Origin: Neptunicoccus sediminis
GTDB taxonomy: Bacteria; Pseudomonadota; Alphaproteobacteria; Rhodobacterales; Rhodobacteraceae
DNA: 64,000 nt
Assembly: GCF_001719615.1 (NCBI RefSeq)
Contig: NZ_MDVX01000003.1
Span: 310,001-374,000 of the forward strand
Direction of reading: 5' to 3'
A program made the position numbers and the translations under genes. This document shows positions 1 through 8,336 of this stretch, piece by piece. Under the pieces are notes generated by a model that saw only the letters and a program-made list of their open reading frames with translations, ran no database searches and was not told where the DNA came from. Position 1 is the first letter of the stretch. Every line of letters begins with the position of its first letter.

Positions 1-416
1 CCCGAAAGTTCGGCGGGAAATTGGTCTGCCACTTCGGGCTTCAATCCGACACGTCGCAGTTTTTCAATGGCCACATCGCGGGCGTCAGATTTGGAGAGTT
101 TTCCCTTGCCGCGCAGCAGACGGAAGGCGACGTTCTGCCAGACCGACAGGCTGTCAAACAGTGCACCGCCCTGAAACAGCATGCCAAACTGCGCCAGAAA
201 CGCATCGCGGTCGCCCTCGGTTGTATCTGCGCCATTCACAAGAATCTGGCCGCTGTCCGGTTGCACCAGACCAAGCACGGATTTCAGCGCAACCGACTTG
301 CCGGTGCCCGATCCGCCAATGATCACCATGCTTTCGCCCTGTTCGATGGTAAGGTTAACACCGCGCAGGACGTGATTGTTTCCGAAAGATTTTTTGACGT
401 TGATAAGCTGTATCAT
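1..416 (-). CDS. mlaF: Mla-type ABC transporter ATP-binding protein (partial)
   Basis: This is the N-terminal part of an ABC ATPase; the gene runs off the left edge. The start codon at 416 overlaps the stop of the permease gene upstream in an ATGA arrangement. The translation begins MIQLINVKKSFG and has a Walker A motif GGSGTGKS near residue 35 and a Q-loop FQGGALFDS, which is characteristic of the MlaF/Ttg2A family. These proteins power retrograde phospholipid transport between the outer and inner membranes together with an MlaE permease and an MlaD substrate-binding protein. The signature motif and Walker B lie outside the window, so completeness cannot be judged. Confidence 0.9.
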   Translation of the reverse strand, partial: MIQLINVKKSFGNNHVLRGVNLTIEQGESMVIIGGSGTGKSVALKSVLGLVQPDSGQILVNGADTTEGDRDAFLAQFGMLFQGGALFDSLSVWQNVAFRLLRGKGKLSKSDARDVAIEKLRRVGLKPEVADQFPAELS

Positions 417-1207
417 GAGGTGAAGAATATCTCTGTCAGAAGGTAGTTGGCAGCGAGGATCAGCACGCTGGCGCTGACCACGGCATTGGTTGTGGCGCGG
501 CCCACACCCTGTGCGCCGCGGCCCGAATTATAGCCGTGATAGCAGCCCATCAGTGCGACGATAAACCCGAATGCGGCGGCTTTGACCAGACCGGAGAAGA
601 CGTCTTCAAACTCCAGAAAGCTCCAGGTGTTGTTGATGTAGGTGGCGGCGTTGAAACCGAGCCGCTGTGTGCCCACCAGAAAGCCGCCCATGATGCCGAT
701 GACATCTCCGATAAAGGCAAGGATCGGCATGGCGATTGTGGCGGCGAGCACGCGGGGCACCACCAGATATTTCATTGGGTTGGTGGATAGTGTCGTCAGC
801 GCGTCGATTTGTTCGGTCACGCGCATCGTGCCAAGTTCCGCAGCAATAGAGGAGGAAACCCGCCCTGCAACCATCAAGCCGCTTAGAACCGGACCAAGTT
901 CGCGCACCATTGCGATTGCGACCACGGAAGGGACCACAGCTTCGGCGCTGAAACGGGCACCGCCGGAATAGATTTGCAAGGCCAGAGCACCGCCGGTGAA
1001 CAGGGCGGTTAATCCCACAACAGGCAGGGAAAAATAACCGATATGCAGCAACTGGCGGCCAAATTCCGCCAGATAGAACGGCGGGCGCAGCAGGTGGCTG
1101 ATGGTCAGAACGGCAAATATTGCGATGCGCCCGATCGCGGCGCAGAGCCCGAGCACAGACCGCCCGATGCTGCCCAGAAAGGCGTCAAGGAATGTAAGTG
1201 CCTGCAT
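413..1207 (-). CDS. mlaE: MlaE family lipid ABC transporter permease
   Basis: The 264-residue protein has about five to six hydrophobic segments and the conserved MlaE core around MVRELGPVLSGLMVAGR and the segment with ELGTMRVTEQIDAL. This is the usual length for the family. It would form the membrane part of the Mla phospholipid transporter in the inner membrane. The start at 1207 has an AAGGG ribosome binding site a few bases upstream, and the gene is translationally coupled to the ATPase gene downstream by a four-base overlap. The mlaD-type partner is not in view and is presumably beyond the left edge. Confidence 0.92.
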   Translation of the reverse strand: MQALTFLDAFLGSIGRSVLGLCAAIGRIAIFAVLTISHLLRPPFYLAEFGRQLLHIGYFSLPVVGLTALFTGGALALQIYSGGARFSAEAVVPSVVAIAMVRELGPVLSGLMVAGRVSSSIAAELGTMRVTEQIDALTTLSTNPMKYLVVPRVLAATIAMPILAFIGDVIGIMGGFLVGTQRLGFNAATYINNTWSFLEFEDVFSGLVKAAAFGFIVALMGCYHGYNSGRGAQGVGRATTNAVVSASVLILAANYLLTEIFFTS

Positions 1208-1282
1208 AATCTACCCTTTTTTGCGGTGTTAACCGGATTTAGACTGTTAAGCCAGCCGGTTTCGCGATTCCGCGACGCTGTT

Positions 1283-2320
1283 TTACCCCTTGTAGACGCG
1301 ATTGTAACGCGCGCCAAGGGAGGTGAGAATTTCATAGCCGATGGTGCCAGCGGCATCCGCCAGATGGTCCACGGTCTGGATGTCGTTCAACAGGTCAAGA
1401 TGATCGGGAATGGTTTCAAGCTCGGTCACGTCAACGGTGATCAGATCCATCGACACTCGGCCAATCAGCGGGCAGGGGGTGTCACCGGCGTAAAGGTTCA
1501 GATTGCCGTTGCCGATGGCACGGATCAACCCGTCCGCATAGCCTGACGCGATGGTCGCCACCTTGCTGTCCCGCGTTGCTGTCCAGTTCGCGCCATAGCC
1601 GACAGTCTCGCCTTTTGTAACGCGGCGGGTCTGGATCACGGGGATCGCCAGACCAACCACCGCTTTGGCATCACCGAAAGGTGCGCCGCCGTACAACCCG
1701 ACACCGGGACGGTTCAGGTCAAAATGGTAATCGGCCCCAAGCAGGGTGCCGCCCGTTGCCGAGAGGGATTTGCGGGTGGTCAGCCCGTCGGTCATGGCGC
1801 GGAAACAGTCCAGTTGCGCCCTGTTCTGCGGGTGGTCCGGTTCATCGGCGCAGGCCAGATGAGACATGACCAGTTTCGGACCAGCTGCGGTGATCTGCGC
1901 CTTCAGACTGGCAAATTCCGCAGGCTCCATCCCGAGCCGGTTCATACCGGAATCAAGCTGGATGCCGAATGCCTGACCAATGGGAAGAAACTCGTTAACC
2001 TGTTCAGGGGAATTCAGGAGCGGGATCAGGTTGTGGGCTTTCAATAGCGCCGCATCATCCCCGCAACACCCTGAGAACACGTAGATTTCCACGTCCGGAC
2101 CGGCGGATTTGCGAACTGCAACACCTTCTTCTGCAACGGCAACAAAAAAGGTTTTCGCTCCCGCTTTCGCCAGCGCCCCTGCCACATGCCCGGCATCCAA
2201 CCCGTAACCGTCTGCCTTTACCACTGCGGCGGTTTCCACAGACAGGGCAGAGCAAGCGTCGAGCGCCCGCCAGTTTGCCACAAGATTTTCAAGGTTAATG
2301 GTTAGGGTTGCTACAGCCAT
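1283..2320 (-). CDS. alr: Alanine racemase
   Basis: This 345-residue PLP enzyme interconverts L- and D-alanine for peptidoglycan synthesis. The PLP-lysine motif appears as AVVKADGYG (usually VKADAYG) near the N-terminus, and the second catalytic tyrosine lies in VGYGANWTA. The C-terminal beta domain is present, with the segment [13 protein letters not shown]. An upstream in-frame codon exists, but the start at 2320 ([12 protein letters not shown]) is chosen because an AAGGAAC ribosome binding site sits seven bases before it and family members begin at this point. The gene lies between dnaB and mlaE on the same strand, a common arrangement in this group. Length and motifs are normal. Confidence 0.93.
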   Translation of the reverse strand: MAVATLTINLENLVANWRALDACSALSVETAAVVKADGYGLDAGHVAGALAKAGAKTFFVAVAEEGVAVRKSAGPDVEIYVFSGCCGDDAALLKAHNLIPLLNSPEQVNEFLPIGQAFGIQLDSGMNRLGMEPAEFASLKAQITAAGPKLVMSHLACADEPDHPQNRAQLDCFRAMTDGLTTRKSLSATGGTLLGADYHFDLNRPGVGLYGGAPFGDAKAVVGLAIPVIQTRRVTKGETVGYGANWTATRDSKVATIASGYADGLIRAIGNGNLNLYAGDTPCPLIGRVSMDLITVDVTELETIPDHLDLLNDIQTVDHLADAAGTIGYEILTSLGARYNRVYKG

Positions 2321-2407
2321 GACGTGTTCCTTTTCTTGCGAGATGTAGGGACACCAGAGCATTGCAGAGGTCAAGAGGATTTATCGGCGCAACCGGCCTG
2401 CGCGGGA

Positions 2408-2427
2408 CGCGGGGCCGGGACCCCGCG
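2408..2427. repeat. GC-rich inverted repeat between dnaB and alr
   Basis: Seven-base arms CGCGGGG and CCCCGCG flank a six-base loop just after the dnaB stop. No run of T follows on the minus strand, so this is at most a weak transcription pause or mRNA-stabilising hairpin. Confidence 0.4.
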
Positions 2428-2442
2428 CCATTATGGATCGGT

Positions 2443-3945
2443 TTAATATTCTTCTTCGCGGTCTCTTTGCCACGGTTTGGCCAGATCGCTGAAGCGGGTG
2501 AAGCGGCCTTCAAACGCCAGATCGACCGAGCCGATGGGACCGTGACGCTGCTTGCCGATAATGACTTCGGCCTTGCCCATCAGTTCTTCCATTTCGGCCT
2601 GCCAGGACATCATCTTTTCGGCTTCGTGTTCTGCCGGTTTTTCCCGTTCCTTATAGTATTCACCGCGGTACACAAACATGACACAGTCCGCATCCTGCTC
2701 GATCGAGCCGGATTCCCGAAGGTCCGAGAGTTGCGGGCGTTTGTCATCACGGCTTTCCACCTGACGGGACAGCTGGGACAGGGCGATCACGGGGATGTCC
2801 AACTCTTTCGCGATGGCTTTCATACCTTGGGTGATCTCGGACACCTCGTTCACGCGGCTGTCTTTGGCCGAGGCGGGGCGCACAAGCTGCAAATAGTCGA
2901 TGATCAGCACGTCCAGACCGTGGGTCCGCTTCAAACGGCGTGCGCGGGCGGCAAGCTGGGAGATCGGCAACGCGGCGGTGTCGTCGATGAACAGCGGACA
3001 GTTTTCAAGATTTTTCGCGGCTTCAACAAAGCGGCGGAATTCCTCTTCGGTCATGTCACCGGCACGGATTTTGTGGGATTCAACCTCGGAGGCTTCCGAC
3101 AGGATACGCGCGGCTAGCTGCTCTGCGGACATCTCAAGCGAGTAGAAACCGACAACGCCGCCTTCGACCGCGCCTTCCTTGCCATCGGGCGTAACGCCCT
3201 TTTTATAGGCTTTGGCGATATTATAGGCGATGTTGGTCGCCAGCGAGGTTTTCCCCATAGAGGGGCGTCCTGCAAGGATCAGAAGGTCGGATTTATGCAG
3301 CCCGCCCAGTTTGGCGTCCATGTCTTTCAGGCCGGTGGAAATCCCCGCAAGCCCGCCGTCCCGCTGGTAGGCGGTGTTGGCCACATTCACCGCTTCGGTC
3401 ACGGCTTTGAGGAAGGACTGAAAGCCGCTGTCCACGCTGCCCTGCTCCCCTAGCGCGTAGAGCCGTTGCTCGGCGGCGACGATCTGTTCCTTCGGCTCGT
3501 CATCCACGCTCATGGCGGTGGCTTTGGCGCTGATTTCCTCACCGATGGCAATCAGGTCGCGGCGGATCGCCATGTCATAAATCATCTGCGCATAGTCCCG
3601 CGCGGCAAAGATCGACATGGAGGCACCGGCAAGACGCACCAGATAGGCCGGACCACCCAATTCTGCGAGCCCCGGATCCTCTTCAAGAAACGCTTTGATC
3701 GTCACGGGCGAAGCCAGCGCGTTCTTCTGGATGCGCCGTGCGATCACTTCGAAAATGCGTCCGTGGACCGGATCATAGAAATGGGTTTCATTCACCAGAG
3801 AGGCAATGCGGTCATAAACTTCGTTATTGACCAGCAAAGCCCCGAGAAGCGCCTGTTCCGCTTCGATGGAATGGGGCAAGGGGGCCGATTTTTCACTGCT
3901 TTCAGGGATCGGACCGGGGTCCGGTATTGCTGCGATTCCGCTCAT
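2443..3945 (-). CDS. dnaB: Replicative DNA helicase DnaB
   Basis: The 500-residue protein has the DnaB N-terminal domain (PHSIEAEQALLGALL, about residues 24-38) and a RecA-like C-terminal domain with Walker A GRPSMGKT at 226-233. Further conserved segments are FYSLEMSAEQL, a Walker B-like LIIDYLQL and the arginine-finger region GPIGSVDLAFEGRFTRF. It unwinds DNA at the replication fork as a hexamer and interacts with DnaG primase. The start at 3945 is supported by an AGAGGA ribosome binding site eight bases upstream. No intein is present; the length is normal. A perfect DnaA box lies about 80 bases upstream of the start codon. Confidence 0.97.
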   Translation of the reverse strand: MSGIAAIPDPGPIPESSEKSAPLPHSIEAEQALLGALLVNNEVYDRIASLVNETHFYDPVHGRIFEVIARRIQKNALASPVTIKAFLEEDPGLAELGGPAYLVRLAGASMSIFAARDYAQMIYDMAIRRDLIAIGEEISAKATAMSVDDEPKEQIVAAEQRLYALGEQGSVDSGFQSFLKAVTEAVNVANTAYQRDGGLAGISTGLKDMDAKLGGLHKSDLLILAGRPSMGKTSLATNIAYNIAKAYKKGVTPDGKEGAVEGGVVGFYSLEMSAEQLAARILSEASEVESHKIRAGDMTEEEFRRFVEAAKNLENCPLFIDDTAALPISQLAARARRLKRTHGLDVLIIDYLQLVRPASAKDSRVNEVSEITQGMKAIAKELDIPVIALSQLSRQVESRDDKRPQLSDLRESGSIEQDADCVMFVYRGEYYKEREKPAEHEAEKMMSWQAEMEELMGKAEVIIGKQRHGPIGSVDLAFEGRFTRFSDLAKPWQRDREEEY

Positions 3946-3961
3946 CTCGTCCTCTTTTTTT

Positions 3962-4002
3962 GATTGCCAGCAATGTGGGATATTAGGCGGTAAATGGCAA
4001 TC
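3962..4002. promoter_or_regulatory. Inverted repeat GATTGCCA-N25-TGGCAATC upstream of dnaB
   Basis: A perfect eight-base inverted repeat with a 25-base spacer lies immediately 5' of dnaB. It may be an operator or fold in the dnaB leader RNA. No regulator is known to me for this sequence. Confidence 0.35.
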
Positions 4003-4023
4003 TTCAAAACAGGGCGGATTCTA

Positions 4024-4032
4024 TGTGGATAA
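4024..4032 (-). promoter_or_regulatory. Perfect DnaA box (TTATCCACA)
   Basis: The nine bases TTATCCACA on the minus strand match the strongest DnaA-binding consensus exactly. The site is about 80 bases upstream of the dnaB start codon, inside the putative dnaB promoter region, so DnaA could modulate dnaB transcription. Only one perfect box is seen here, so this is not presented as the origin of replication. Confidence 0.5.
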
Positions 4033-4152
4033 GGGGAAAAAGCGGTTGGATTGGCTGGCTTACACAGAGACATTCACAGCGAAAAATATTTACGCGTGGA
4101 ATGGGGTGCCACAAAATATAGTGGAAAACTTTTGCATCAATACAATTCGTGC

Positions 4153-4382
4153 TAGGTTTACCCCGTGAGGACGCGAATCGGGTGTGGGTTGTCTGCGTGC
4201 AAATCCTCGTCTCGGTGATGCGCAAGCGGATCCGATTTTTGTGCGCTGGCCACCCAACATTGCTAACTCCGGTTAGGCTCGGACTGTTGTTCTCTAAACT
4301 GCCTCATGACTGTCCTTCCCTCCGAGGTCGGCGGTCATTTATCAGGTGCACTTACCCGGCTGCTACGGCAGCCGGGTTTTTT
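4153..4382 (+). ncRNA. Candidate small RNA with strong intrinsic terminator
   Basis: This noncoding stretch between dnaB and pyrC ends in an excellent Rho-independent terminator. A nine-pair stem (4355-4363 with 4368-4376) is closed by a TACG tetraloop and followed by six T. No convincing protein gene on the plus strand ends at this terminator, so it implies a noncoding transcript. A TACAAT hexamer at 4141-4146 could be its -10 box; no good -35 is visible. Internal short inverted repeats occur, for example ATGACTG with CGGTCAT. I could not match it to 6S, SRP, RNase P or tmRNA motifs, so its identity is unknown. Confidence 0.4.
4355..4382 (+). terminator. Rho-independent terminator of the putative small RNA
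   Basis: CCCGGCTGC and GCAGCCGGG form a perfect nine-pair stem with loop TACG, followed by TTTTTT. The T run is on the plus strand, so it does not serve pyrC, which reads in the opposite direction and ends just beyond it. Confidence 0.75.
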
Positions 4383-4397
4383 ATGGGGATTTGCGAC

Positions 4398-5435
4398 TTA
4401 GGACGCGGACCAGTACAACGGGAATCCCGGATCAAACAGGGTGACAGGGCCTTCGCCGGTTTCGATCTTTTGGGGATAAGCCACCGGGGTATCGTGTTTC
4501 GTAAGGGTCAGCGTGGCTTCGTTTTCCGGCAGGCGGTAATAGGCCGGACCATTCAGCGCGGCGAAGGCTTCCAGATTGTCGAGCCTGTTTTCCTCTTCAA
4601 AAACATGGGCGAGACAGGCCATCGTGTTGGTGGCAGAAAACACGCCCGCACAGCCACAATCACAGAGTTTGTTCGGATCGGTATGGGGCGCTGAATCGGT
4701 GCCAAGGAAGAACCGTTCGTCCCCCGATGTCGCAGCGCGGCGCAGGGCAAGACGGTGTTCTTCCCGTTTGGCAACCGGCAGGCAGTAGTAATGGGGTTTG
4801 ATGCCGCCCACCAGCAGGTTGTTCCGGTTGATGATCAGATGGTGCGTGGTGATGGTCCCGGCGAGGTTTTCCTCGGCCTCACTGATGTAATCAATCCCGT
4901 CACTGGTGGTCACATGCTCCATCACGACACGCAGTTCCGGCAGGCGGCGGCGCAGGGGATCAAGTTTCGTGTCGATGAACACAGCCTCGCGGTCGAAAAT
5001 GTCCACATCTGCATCGGTGACTTCGCCGTGAACACACATGGGCAGGCCGATTTCGGCCATTTTCTCTAGCACCGGCATCGCCTTGTTGATGTCTTTCACA
5101 CCGGAGGCGGAATTTGTGGTGGCACCGGCGGGGTAGAGTTTGACCGCATGGATCAGCCCGTCGGCAAAAGCGGCAGCCACATCTGCCGGATCGGTGGTTT
5201 CGGTCAGATACAGCGTCATCAGCGGCTGGAAATCACTGCCTGCGGGCAGGGCGGCGAGGATGCGCTCTTTATAAGCTGCAGCGTCTTTGGCGGTGACAAC
5301 AGGGGGCACCAGATTTGGCATGATGATCGCGCGAGCAAAGTCGCGCGCGGTTTCGGGCAGAACGCCGCGCAACATATCCCCGTCGCGCAAATGCAGGTGC
5401 CAGTCGTCGGGGCGGCGGATGGTAAGGCTGGTCAT
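4398..5435 (-). CDS. pyrC: Dihydroorotase (class II)
   Basis: This 345-residue zinc enzyme closes carbamoyl-aspartate to dihydroorotate in pyrimidine synthesis. The metal-binding HLHLRD motif lies near residue 13 ([11 protein letters not shown]), and later metal-ligand regions include VHGEVTD, the segment around [10 protein letters not shown] and GTDSAPH. Length matches E. coli PyrC (about 348). The start at 5435 ([12 protein letters not shown]) has an AGGAG site nine bases upstream and fits the family; a longer frame begins upstream but adds no conserved sequence. The gene stands alone, divergent from the riboswitch-controlled ribH2 gene. Confidence 0.95.
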   Translation of the reverse strand: MTSLTIRRPDDWHLHLRDGDMLRGVLPETARDFARAIIMPNLVPPVVTAKDAAAYKERILAALPAGSDFQPLMTLYLTETTDPADVAAAFADGLIHAVKLYPAGATTNSASGVKDINKAMPVLEKMAEIGLPMCVHGEVTDADVDIFDREAVFIDTKLDPLRRRLPELRVVMEHVTTSDGIDYISEAEENLAGTITTHHLIINRNNLLVGGIKPHYYCLPVAKREEHRLALRRAATSGDERFFLGTDSAPHTDPNKLCDCGCAGVFSATNTMACLAHVFEEENRLDNLEAFAALNGPAYYRLPENEATLTLTKHDTPVAYPQKIETGEGPVTLFDPGFPLYWSAS

Positions 5436-5623
5436 GCGAGAATGCTCCTGTGTTGTTGCCTGCTGATACAAAACTCAACGGCTGGTGGGCAAGGAGTTTC
5501 GGGCGGTTGCATTACGATGCAGCGGGTCGGGTGAGTATTTCTAGAACATTGAAGGGTGGGAAAATGACGTAATGTCGGGCGAATGGGGCTTGTTTCCGGG
5601 CGGCGGGCTTGCTAGCGATTGCC

Positions 5624-5737
5624 TATTCTCAGGGCGGGGTGCAATTCCCCACCGGCGGTTACAGCCCGCGAGCCTGTCACAGGGCAGATACCGGTGAAAT
5701 TCCGGAGCCGACGGTATAGTCCGGATGGAAGAGAATG
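5624..5737 (+). ncRNA. FMN riboswitch (RFN element)
   Basis: The sequence holds the conserved RFN core: AGGGCGGGGTGCAATTCCCC, then ACCGGCGGT, AGCCCGCGAGC, CAGATACCGGTGAAATTCCGG, and GCCGACGGTATAGTCCGGAT followed by GAAGAGAATGG. The closing stem pairs ATTCTC (5625-5630) with GAGAAT (5731-5736). Downstream a hairpin CAGAG...CTCTG followed by a T-rich stretch, just before the ribosome binding site, could be the expression platform. It binds flavin mononucleotide and would shut off the lumazine synthase gene directly downstream. Confidence 0.97.
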
Positions 5738-5812
5738 GAGCTGTGTTCCCGTGTCGGGAGCAGAGGTCTGAACGCTCTGGGTCTTGTCTTGTTGAAAGAA
5801 AGGAACAGAGCA

Positions 5813-6232
5813 ATGACAAAACCCGCTAAAATCGCTTTTATCAAAGCCCGCTGGCATGCGGATATTGTGGATCGTGCTTACGAGGGATTTCTGGCCGAGA
5901 TGCCGGATGCGGACGTAAAGCCCTTCGATGTGCCCGGCGCGTTTGAAATGCCGTTTCTGGCCAAGAAACTGGCCGAAACTGGAGAGTTCGACGCAGTCGT
6001 TGCGGCGGCATTGGTTGTGGATGGCGGGATTTACCGTCACGATTTCGTCGCCGCTGCGGTTGTGGACGGGTTGATGCGGGCGCAGATGGACACGGGCGTG
6101 CCGGTGTTTTCCGTCAGCCTCACCCCCCATCACTATCAGGAAACCGCCGAGCATGAGGCGTTCTACAAGGCCCATTTCGTCAAAAAGGGCGCCGAGGCTG
6201 CGGCTGCGGTCAAATCGGTACTGGCGATGTAA
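5813..6232 (+). CDS. ribH2: 6,7-dimethyl-8-ribityllumazine synthase, type II
   Basis: This 139-residue enzyme condenses a pyrimidinedione with 3,4-dihydroxy-2-butanone phosphate to give the riboflavin precursor. The substrate-binding ARWHADIVD near the N-terminus, PGAFEMPFLAKKL, and GGIYRHDFV with the catalytic histidine mark it as the RibH2 class, which is decameric in Brucella and rhizobia. The start at 5813 is chosen over longer frames because AAGGAACAG precedes it at proper distance and upstream sequence belongs to the riboswitch. FMN control of a stand-alone ribH2 is a known alphaproteobacterial arrangement. The rest of the riboflavin pathway is not in the window. Confidence 0.93.
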   Translation: MTKPAKIAFIKARWHADIVDRAYEGFLAEMPDADVKPFDVPGAFEMPFLAKKLAETGEFDAVVAAALVVDGGIYRHDFVAAAVVDGLMRAQMDTGVPVFSVSLTPHHYQETAEHEAFYKAHFVKKGAEAAAAVKSVLAM

Positions 6233-6254
6233 TCCATGCCAACGGGCGGCGCGT

Positions 6255-6800
6255 TTACTGGCGCGCTGCCTCCATTGCGGGGATCAGTTTCTCGCGGATG
6301 ATGCGCTGGGTCACAGGTCCGGCTGCACGCATCAGGATGGTGCCATCAGCGTCAAGCAAAAACGTCTCTGGCACGCCGTAGACCCCCCATTCCAGCGCCG
6401 CGCGTCCGTCAACCGATGATGCCCCCACATAAGGGTTGCCCAGTTCGTCAAGGAAGGCCAGCGCGTTGGTGGCGTTGTCTTTGTAGTTCAGCCCGATCAC
6501 CGGCATGCCGTTAGCGGCCAGTTCTGTCAGATTGGGATGTTCGACGCGGCAGGGACCACACCAGCTTGCCCAGAAGTTCACCAGCTTGAAATCACCACTG
6601 CGCAGCATGTCTTCGGTAGCGGGCGGCAGATCCCCGAGGGGATCAACCTGCAAGACGGGGGCCGGTCTGCCGATCATCGTAGAGGGCAGCGCATCCGGAT
6701 CAGAGCGGTTCAGCCCCAGCAGGAAGGTTGCAGCAATCGAGAGAAACAGCACGGGCGGCAGCACCACCCACGGGGAAATGCGTTGGAACATGCGGCTCAT
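6255..6800 (-). CDS. ccmG: Cytochrome c maturation thioredoxin CcmG/DsbE
   Basis: The 181-residue protein has one N-terminal membrane segment (about residues 11-30) and a periplasmic thioredoxin fold with the redox motif WCGPC (Cys81, Cys84). Other conserved parts are FWASWCGPCRVEHP, GLNYKD and the cis-proline segment YGVPETFLLD. It reduces apocytochrome c or CcmH so that heme can be ligated. Its start codon overlaps the ccmD stop by four bases, so ccmC, ccmD and ccmG form one translation-coupled operon, as in the Rhodobacter hel/ccm cluster. CcmE, CcmF and CcmH are not in the window. Confidence 0.95.
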   Translation of the reverse strand: MSRMFQRISPWVVLPPVLFLSIAATFLLGLNRSDPDALPSTMIGRPAPVLQVDPLGDLPPATEDMLRSGDFKLVNFWASWCGPCRVEHPNLTELAANGMPVIGLNYKDNATNALAFLDELGNPYVGASSVDGRAALEWGVYGVPETFLLDADGTILMRAAGPVTQRIIREKLIPAMEAARQ

Positions 6801-6949
6801 TTACGGCTCTTTCGTTCAGCGTCTTCAAGGGTTTTGCGGGCCTTCGCGGATTGGCGCAGGCTGATCACGATCAGCCCGACCAGCAAAAGCAGGGCAACAG
6901 CATAGGCAGAGAGCACATCGCTGGCGTATTTTCCAAGATCAGGGATCAT
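6797..6949 (-). CDS. ccmD: Heme exporter protein CcmD
   Basis: This is a 50-residue protein beginning MIPDLGKYASDVLSAY, with one transmembrane helix (AVALLLLVGLIVISL) and a basic tail ending RKSRK, the standard CcmD form. CcmD stabilises release of holo-CcmE from the CcmABC complex. The start codon at 6949 overlaps the ccmC stop (ATGA) and its stop overlaps the ccmG start in the same way. A longer open frame extends upstream, but that part only mirrors ccmC in another frame. Confidence 0.93.
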   Translation of the reverse strand: MIPDLGKYASDVLSAYAVALLLLVGLIVISLRQSAKARKTLEDAERKSRK

Positions 6950-7674
6950 CTGGTGGCCTCTCGTGCGAGAACCGCGCGGCTGCGGCGCAGGCGGATGTGC
7001 ATCCTTGTGCGCAACAGAACAAGTGTGACGAACAGGCAGATAAACCCGACAATACAGATCAGTAGCGGATAATAGTAACTGCCGTCGATGGGGCTTTCTT
7101 TGGTGGCGGTCAGGGTCGCGCCCTGATGCAGCCCCTGATTCCACAGGTTCACCGCATAGCGGGACAGCAGCGCAAAGACAGAGCCAACCATGCACAGGAT
7201 AGAGGTCAGATCGGCGGCGGTGTCGTCATCCTCAACTGCTTGCCACAGGGCGAGATAGCCGAGGTAGAAAACGAAAAGGATCATAAAAGAGGTCAGCCGC
7301 GGATCCCACGCCCAATAGGTGCCCCACATCGGTTTGCCCCAGATCGCGCCGGTAAACAGGGCAATCAGCGTCATGGTAATGCCAATCGGTGCGGCAGCCC
7401 GTGCCGCCAGTGCCGAGACATGATGCCGGCGCACCAGCCAGACCAGAGAGGCCACCAGCATCATCAGCCAGATGTTAATTGCCATCAAAGCCGCAGGCAC
7501 ATGCAGGAAGATGATCTTGACCGTGGAACCTTGTTTGTAGTCATCCGCCGTAAAGAAAAACCCCCAGACCAGACCGGTCAACAGAAGCGCGGCGGACAGA
7601 AGTGTGGCGGACGGCAGAATACGGCCCGAGAGAGCCATGAACTTAACCGGATTTGCATATTCCCAGAGCGACAT
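6946..7674 (-). CDS. ccmC: Heme transporter/exporter CcmC
   Basis: The 242-residue polytopic protein carries the periplasmic tryptophan-rich (WWD-type) motif WGTYWAWDPRLTS that holds heme, and the conserved histidine segments IIFLHVPAA and LHQGATL. About six transmembrane helices are evident. CcmC loads heme onto the chaperone CcmE during c-type cytochrome biogenesis. It starts the ccmC-ccmD-ccmG operon. Unlike the contiguous Rhodobacter cluster, it is separated from ccmB by a PEBP-like gene and its intergenic regions. Confidence 0.96.
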   Translation of the reverse strand: MSLWEYANPVKFMALSGRILPSATLLSAALLLTGLVWGFFFTADDYKQGSTVKIIFLHVPAALMAINIWLMMLVASLVWLVRRHHVSALAARAAAPIGITMTLIALFTGAIWGKPMWGTYWAWDPRLTSFMILFVFYLGYLALWQAVEDDDTAADLTSILCMVGSVFALLSRYAVNLWNQGLHQGATLTATKESPIDGSYYYPLLICIVGFICLFVTLVLLRTRMHIRLRRSRAVLAREATR

Positions 7675-7711
7675 AGACCCGTGTTTAGCGGGTTTTCACA
7701 CCTCCGCCAAT

Positions 7712-7749
7712 GGACATCGGGTCACAGGTTCGTAACCCGCCCGATGTCC
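7712..7749. terminator. Ten-pair hairpin between the PEBP-like gene and ccmC
   Basis: GGACATCGGG (7712-7721) and CCCGATGTCC (7740-7749) are a perfect inverted repeat with an 18-base loop. It sits after the PEBP-like stop codon and before ccmC. There is no T run, so it may terminate inefficiently or be regulatory. Confidence 0.4.
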
Positions 7750-7768
7750 TGATGTGGGAAGGTTCAAA

Positions 7769-8272
7769 TCAGTAGCGGCCGAGCTCTACCCTCGCCGCAC
7801 CAAGCGCTTTATTCTTGCCGGTCATTGCAAAGACATCAGCAAAATACCTGTTCCCTTTTCCGCCAGAACACGGGGGGAGATAGCCTTTGGAGGCGTATTT
7901 CCCACTGCTGCGGGCTTTGGAGGCTATGAAAATACCGTTTGGCAGTTTTTTCACATTGGCCGGGATTGCCGGAAGCTGCGCTTTGGAGCCTTTCACCGGA
8001 AAGCCGATGGCGCCGTGGCCGCCTTTGGTAGACAAGGGCTTGTAGTCACGGTCGTTATATTGAACCAGAACCCACTCTGTGCCGGCGGGCAGACCGCTGA
8101 TCACCATGGGCGGTGTCGCCCCGTTTCCACCAAACAATTTGCACTGTTGACCGGCGGGGATTTTCTTGCCGTTCCAGCCTCCGGCGAGTTTTACTTTGAA
8201 GTCAGCGGCGAGGACGGGGCCAGCGGCCAGAGACAACGCAGCGGACAGGAGGATGGCGCGGAAAGGTGACAT
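7769..8272 (-). CDS. Secreted PEBP-like (YbhB/YbcL family) protein
   Basis: The 167-residue product has a signal peptide (MSPFRAILLSAALSLAAGPVLA, cleavage about residue 22) and a domain resembling bacterial phosphatidylethanolamine-binding / Raf-kinase-inhibitor-like proteins. The resemblance is in GLPAGTEWVLVQYNDRD, the GKYASKGYLPPCSGGKGNRYF segment and the following VFAMTG. Ligand and role in bacteria are poorly known. The gene interrupts the ccm cluster and has its own AT-rich promoter, which suggests it was inserted and is separately expressed rather than being a maturation factor, though a periplasmic role linked to Ccm cannot be excluded. The family call is moderate. Confidence 0.6.
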   Translation of the reverse strand: MSPFRAILLSAALSLAAGPVLAADFKVKLAGGWNGKKIPAGQQCKLFGGNGATPPMVISGLPAGTEWVLVQYNDRDYKPLSTKGGHGAIGFPVKGSKAQLPAIPANVKKLPNGIFIASKARSSGKYASKGYLPPCSGGKGNRYFADVFAMTGKNKALGAARVELGRY

Positions 8273-8308
8273 GGAAATTCCTATTAGTTAGTTTATTAAA
8301 CAAGTTTC

Positions 8309-8336
8309 ATTATAAAATTTGTGATGTTTTCATCAA
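8309..8336 (-). promoter_or_regulatory. Sigma70-type promoter of the PEBP-like gene
   Basis: On the minus strand TTGATG (8331-8336) and a consensus TATAAT (8309-8314) are separated by 16 bases, about 35 bases before the start codon. The region is strikingly AT-rich for this genome and overlaps the last codons of ccmB. Confidence 0.65.

Noticed and set aside
3946-4120. Chromosomal replication origin
   Set aside because: Only one perfect DnaA box is present and no dnaA, parAB or gidA genes are near; a regulatory site for dnaB is more reasonable.
4153-4382. 6S RNA, SRP RNA, RNase P RNA or tmRNA in the dnaB-pyrC gap
   Set aside because: None of the diagnostic sequences of these RNAs could be found, so only an unnamed candidate RNA is reported.
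4149-4694. 181-residue plus-strand frame crossing the dnaB-pyrC gap
   Set aside because: It runs through a perfect terminator hairpin and then antisense to pyrC, and has no conserved pattern.
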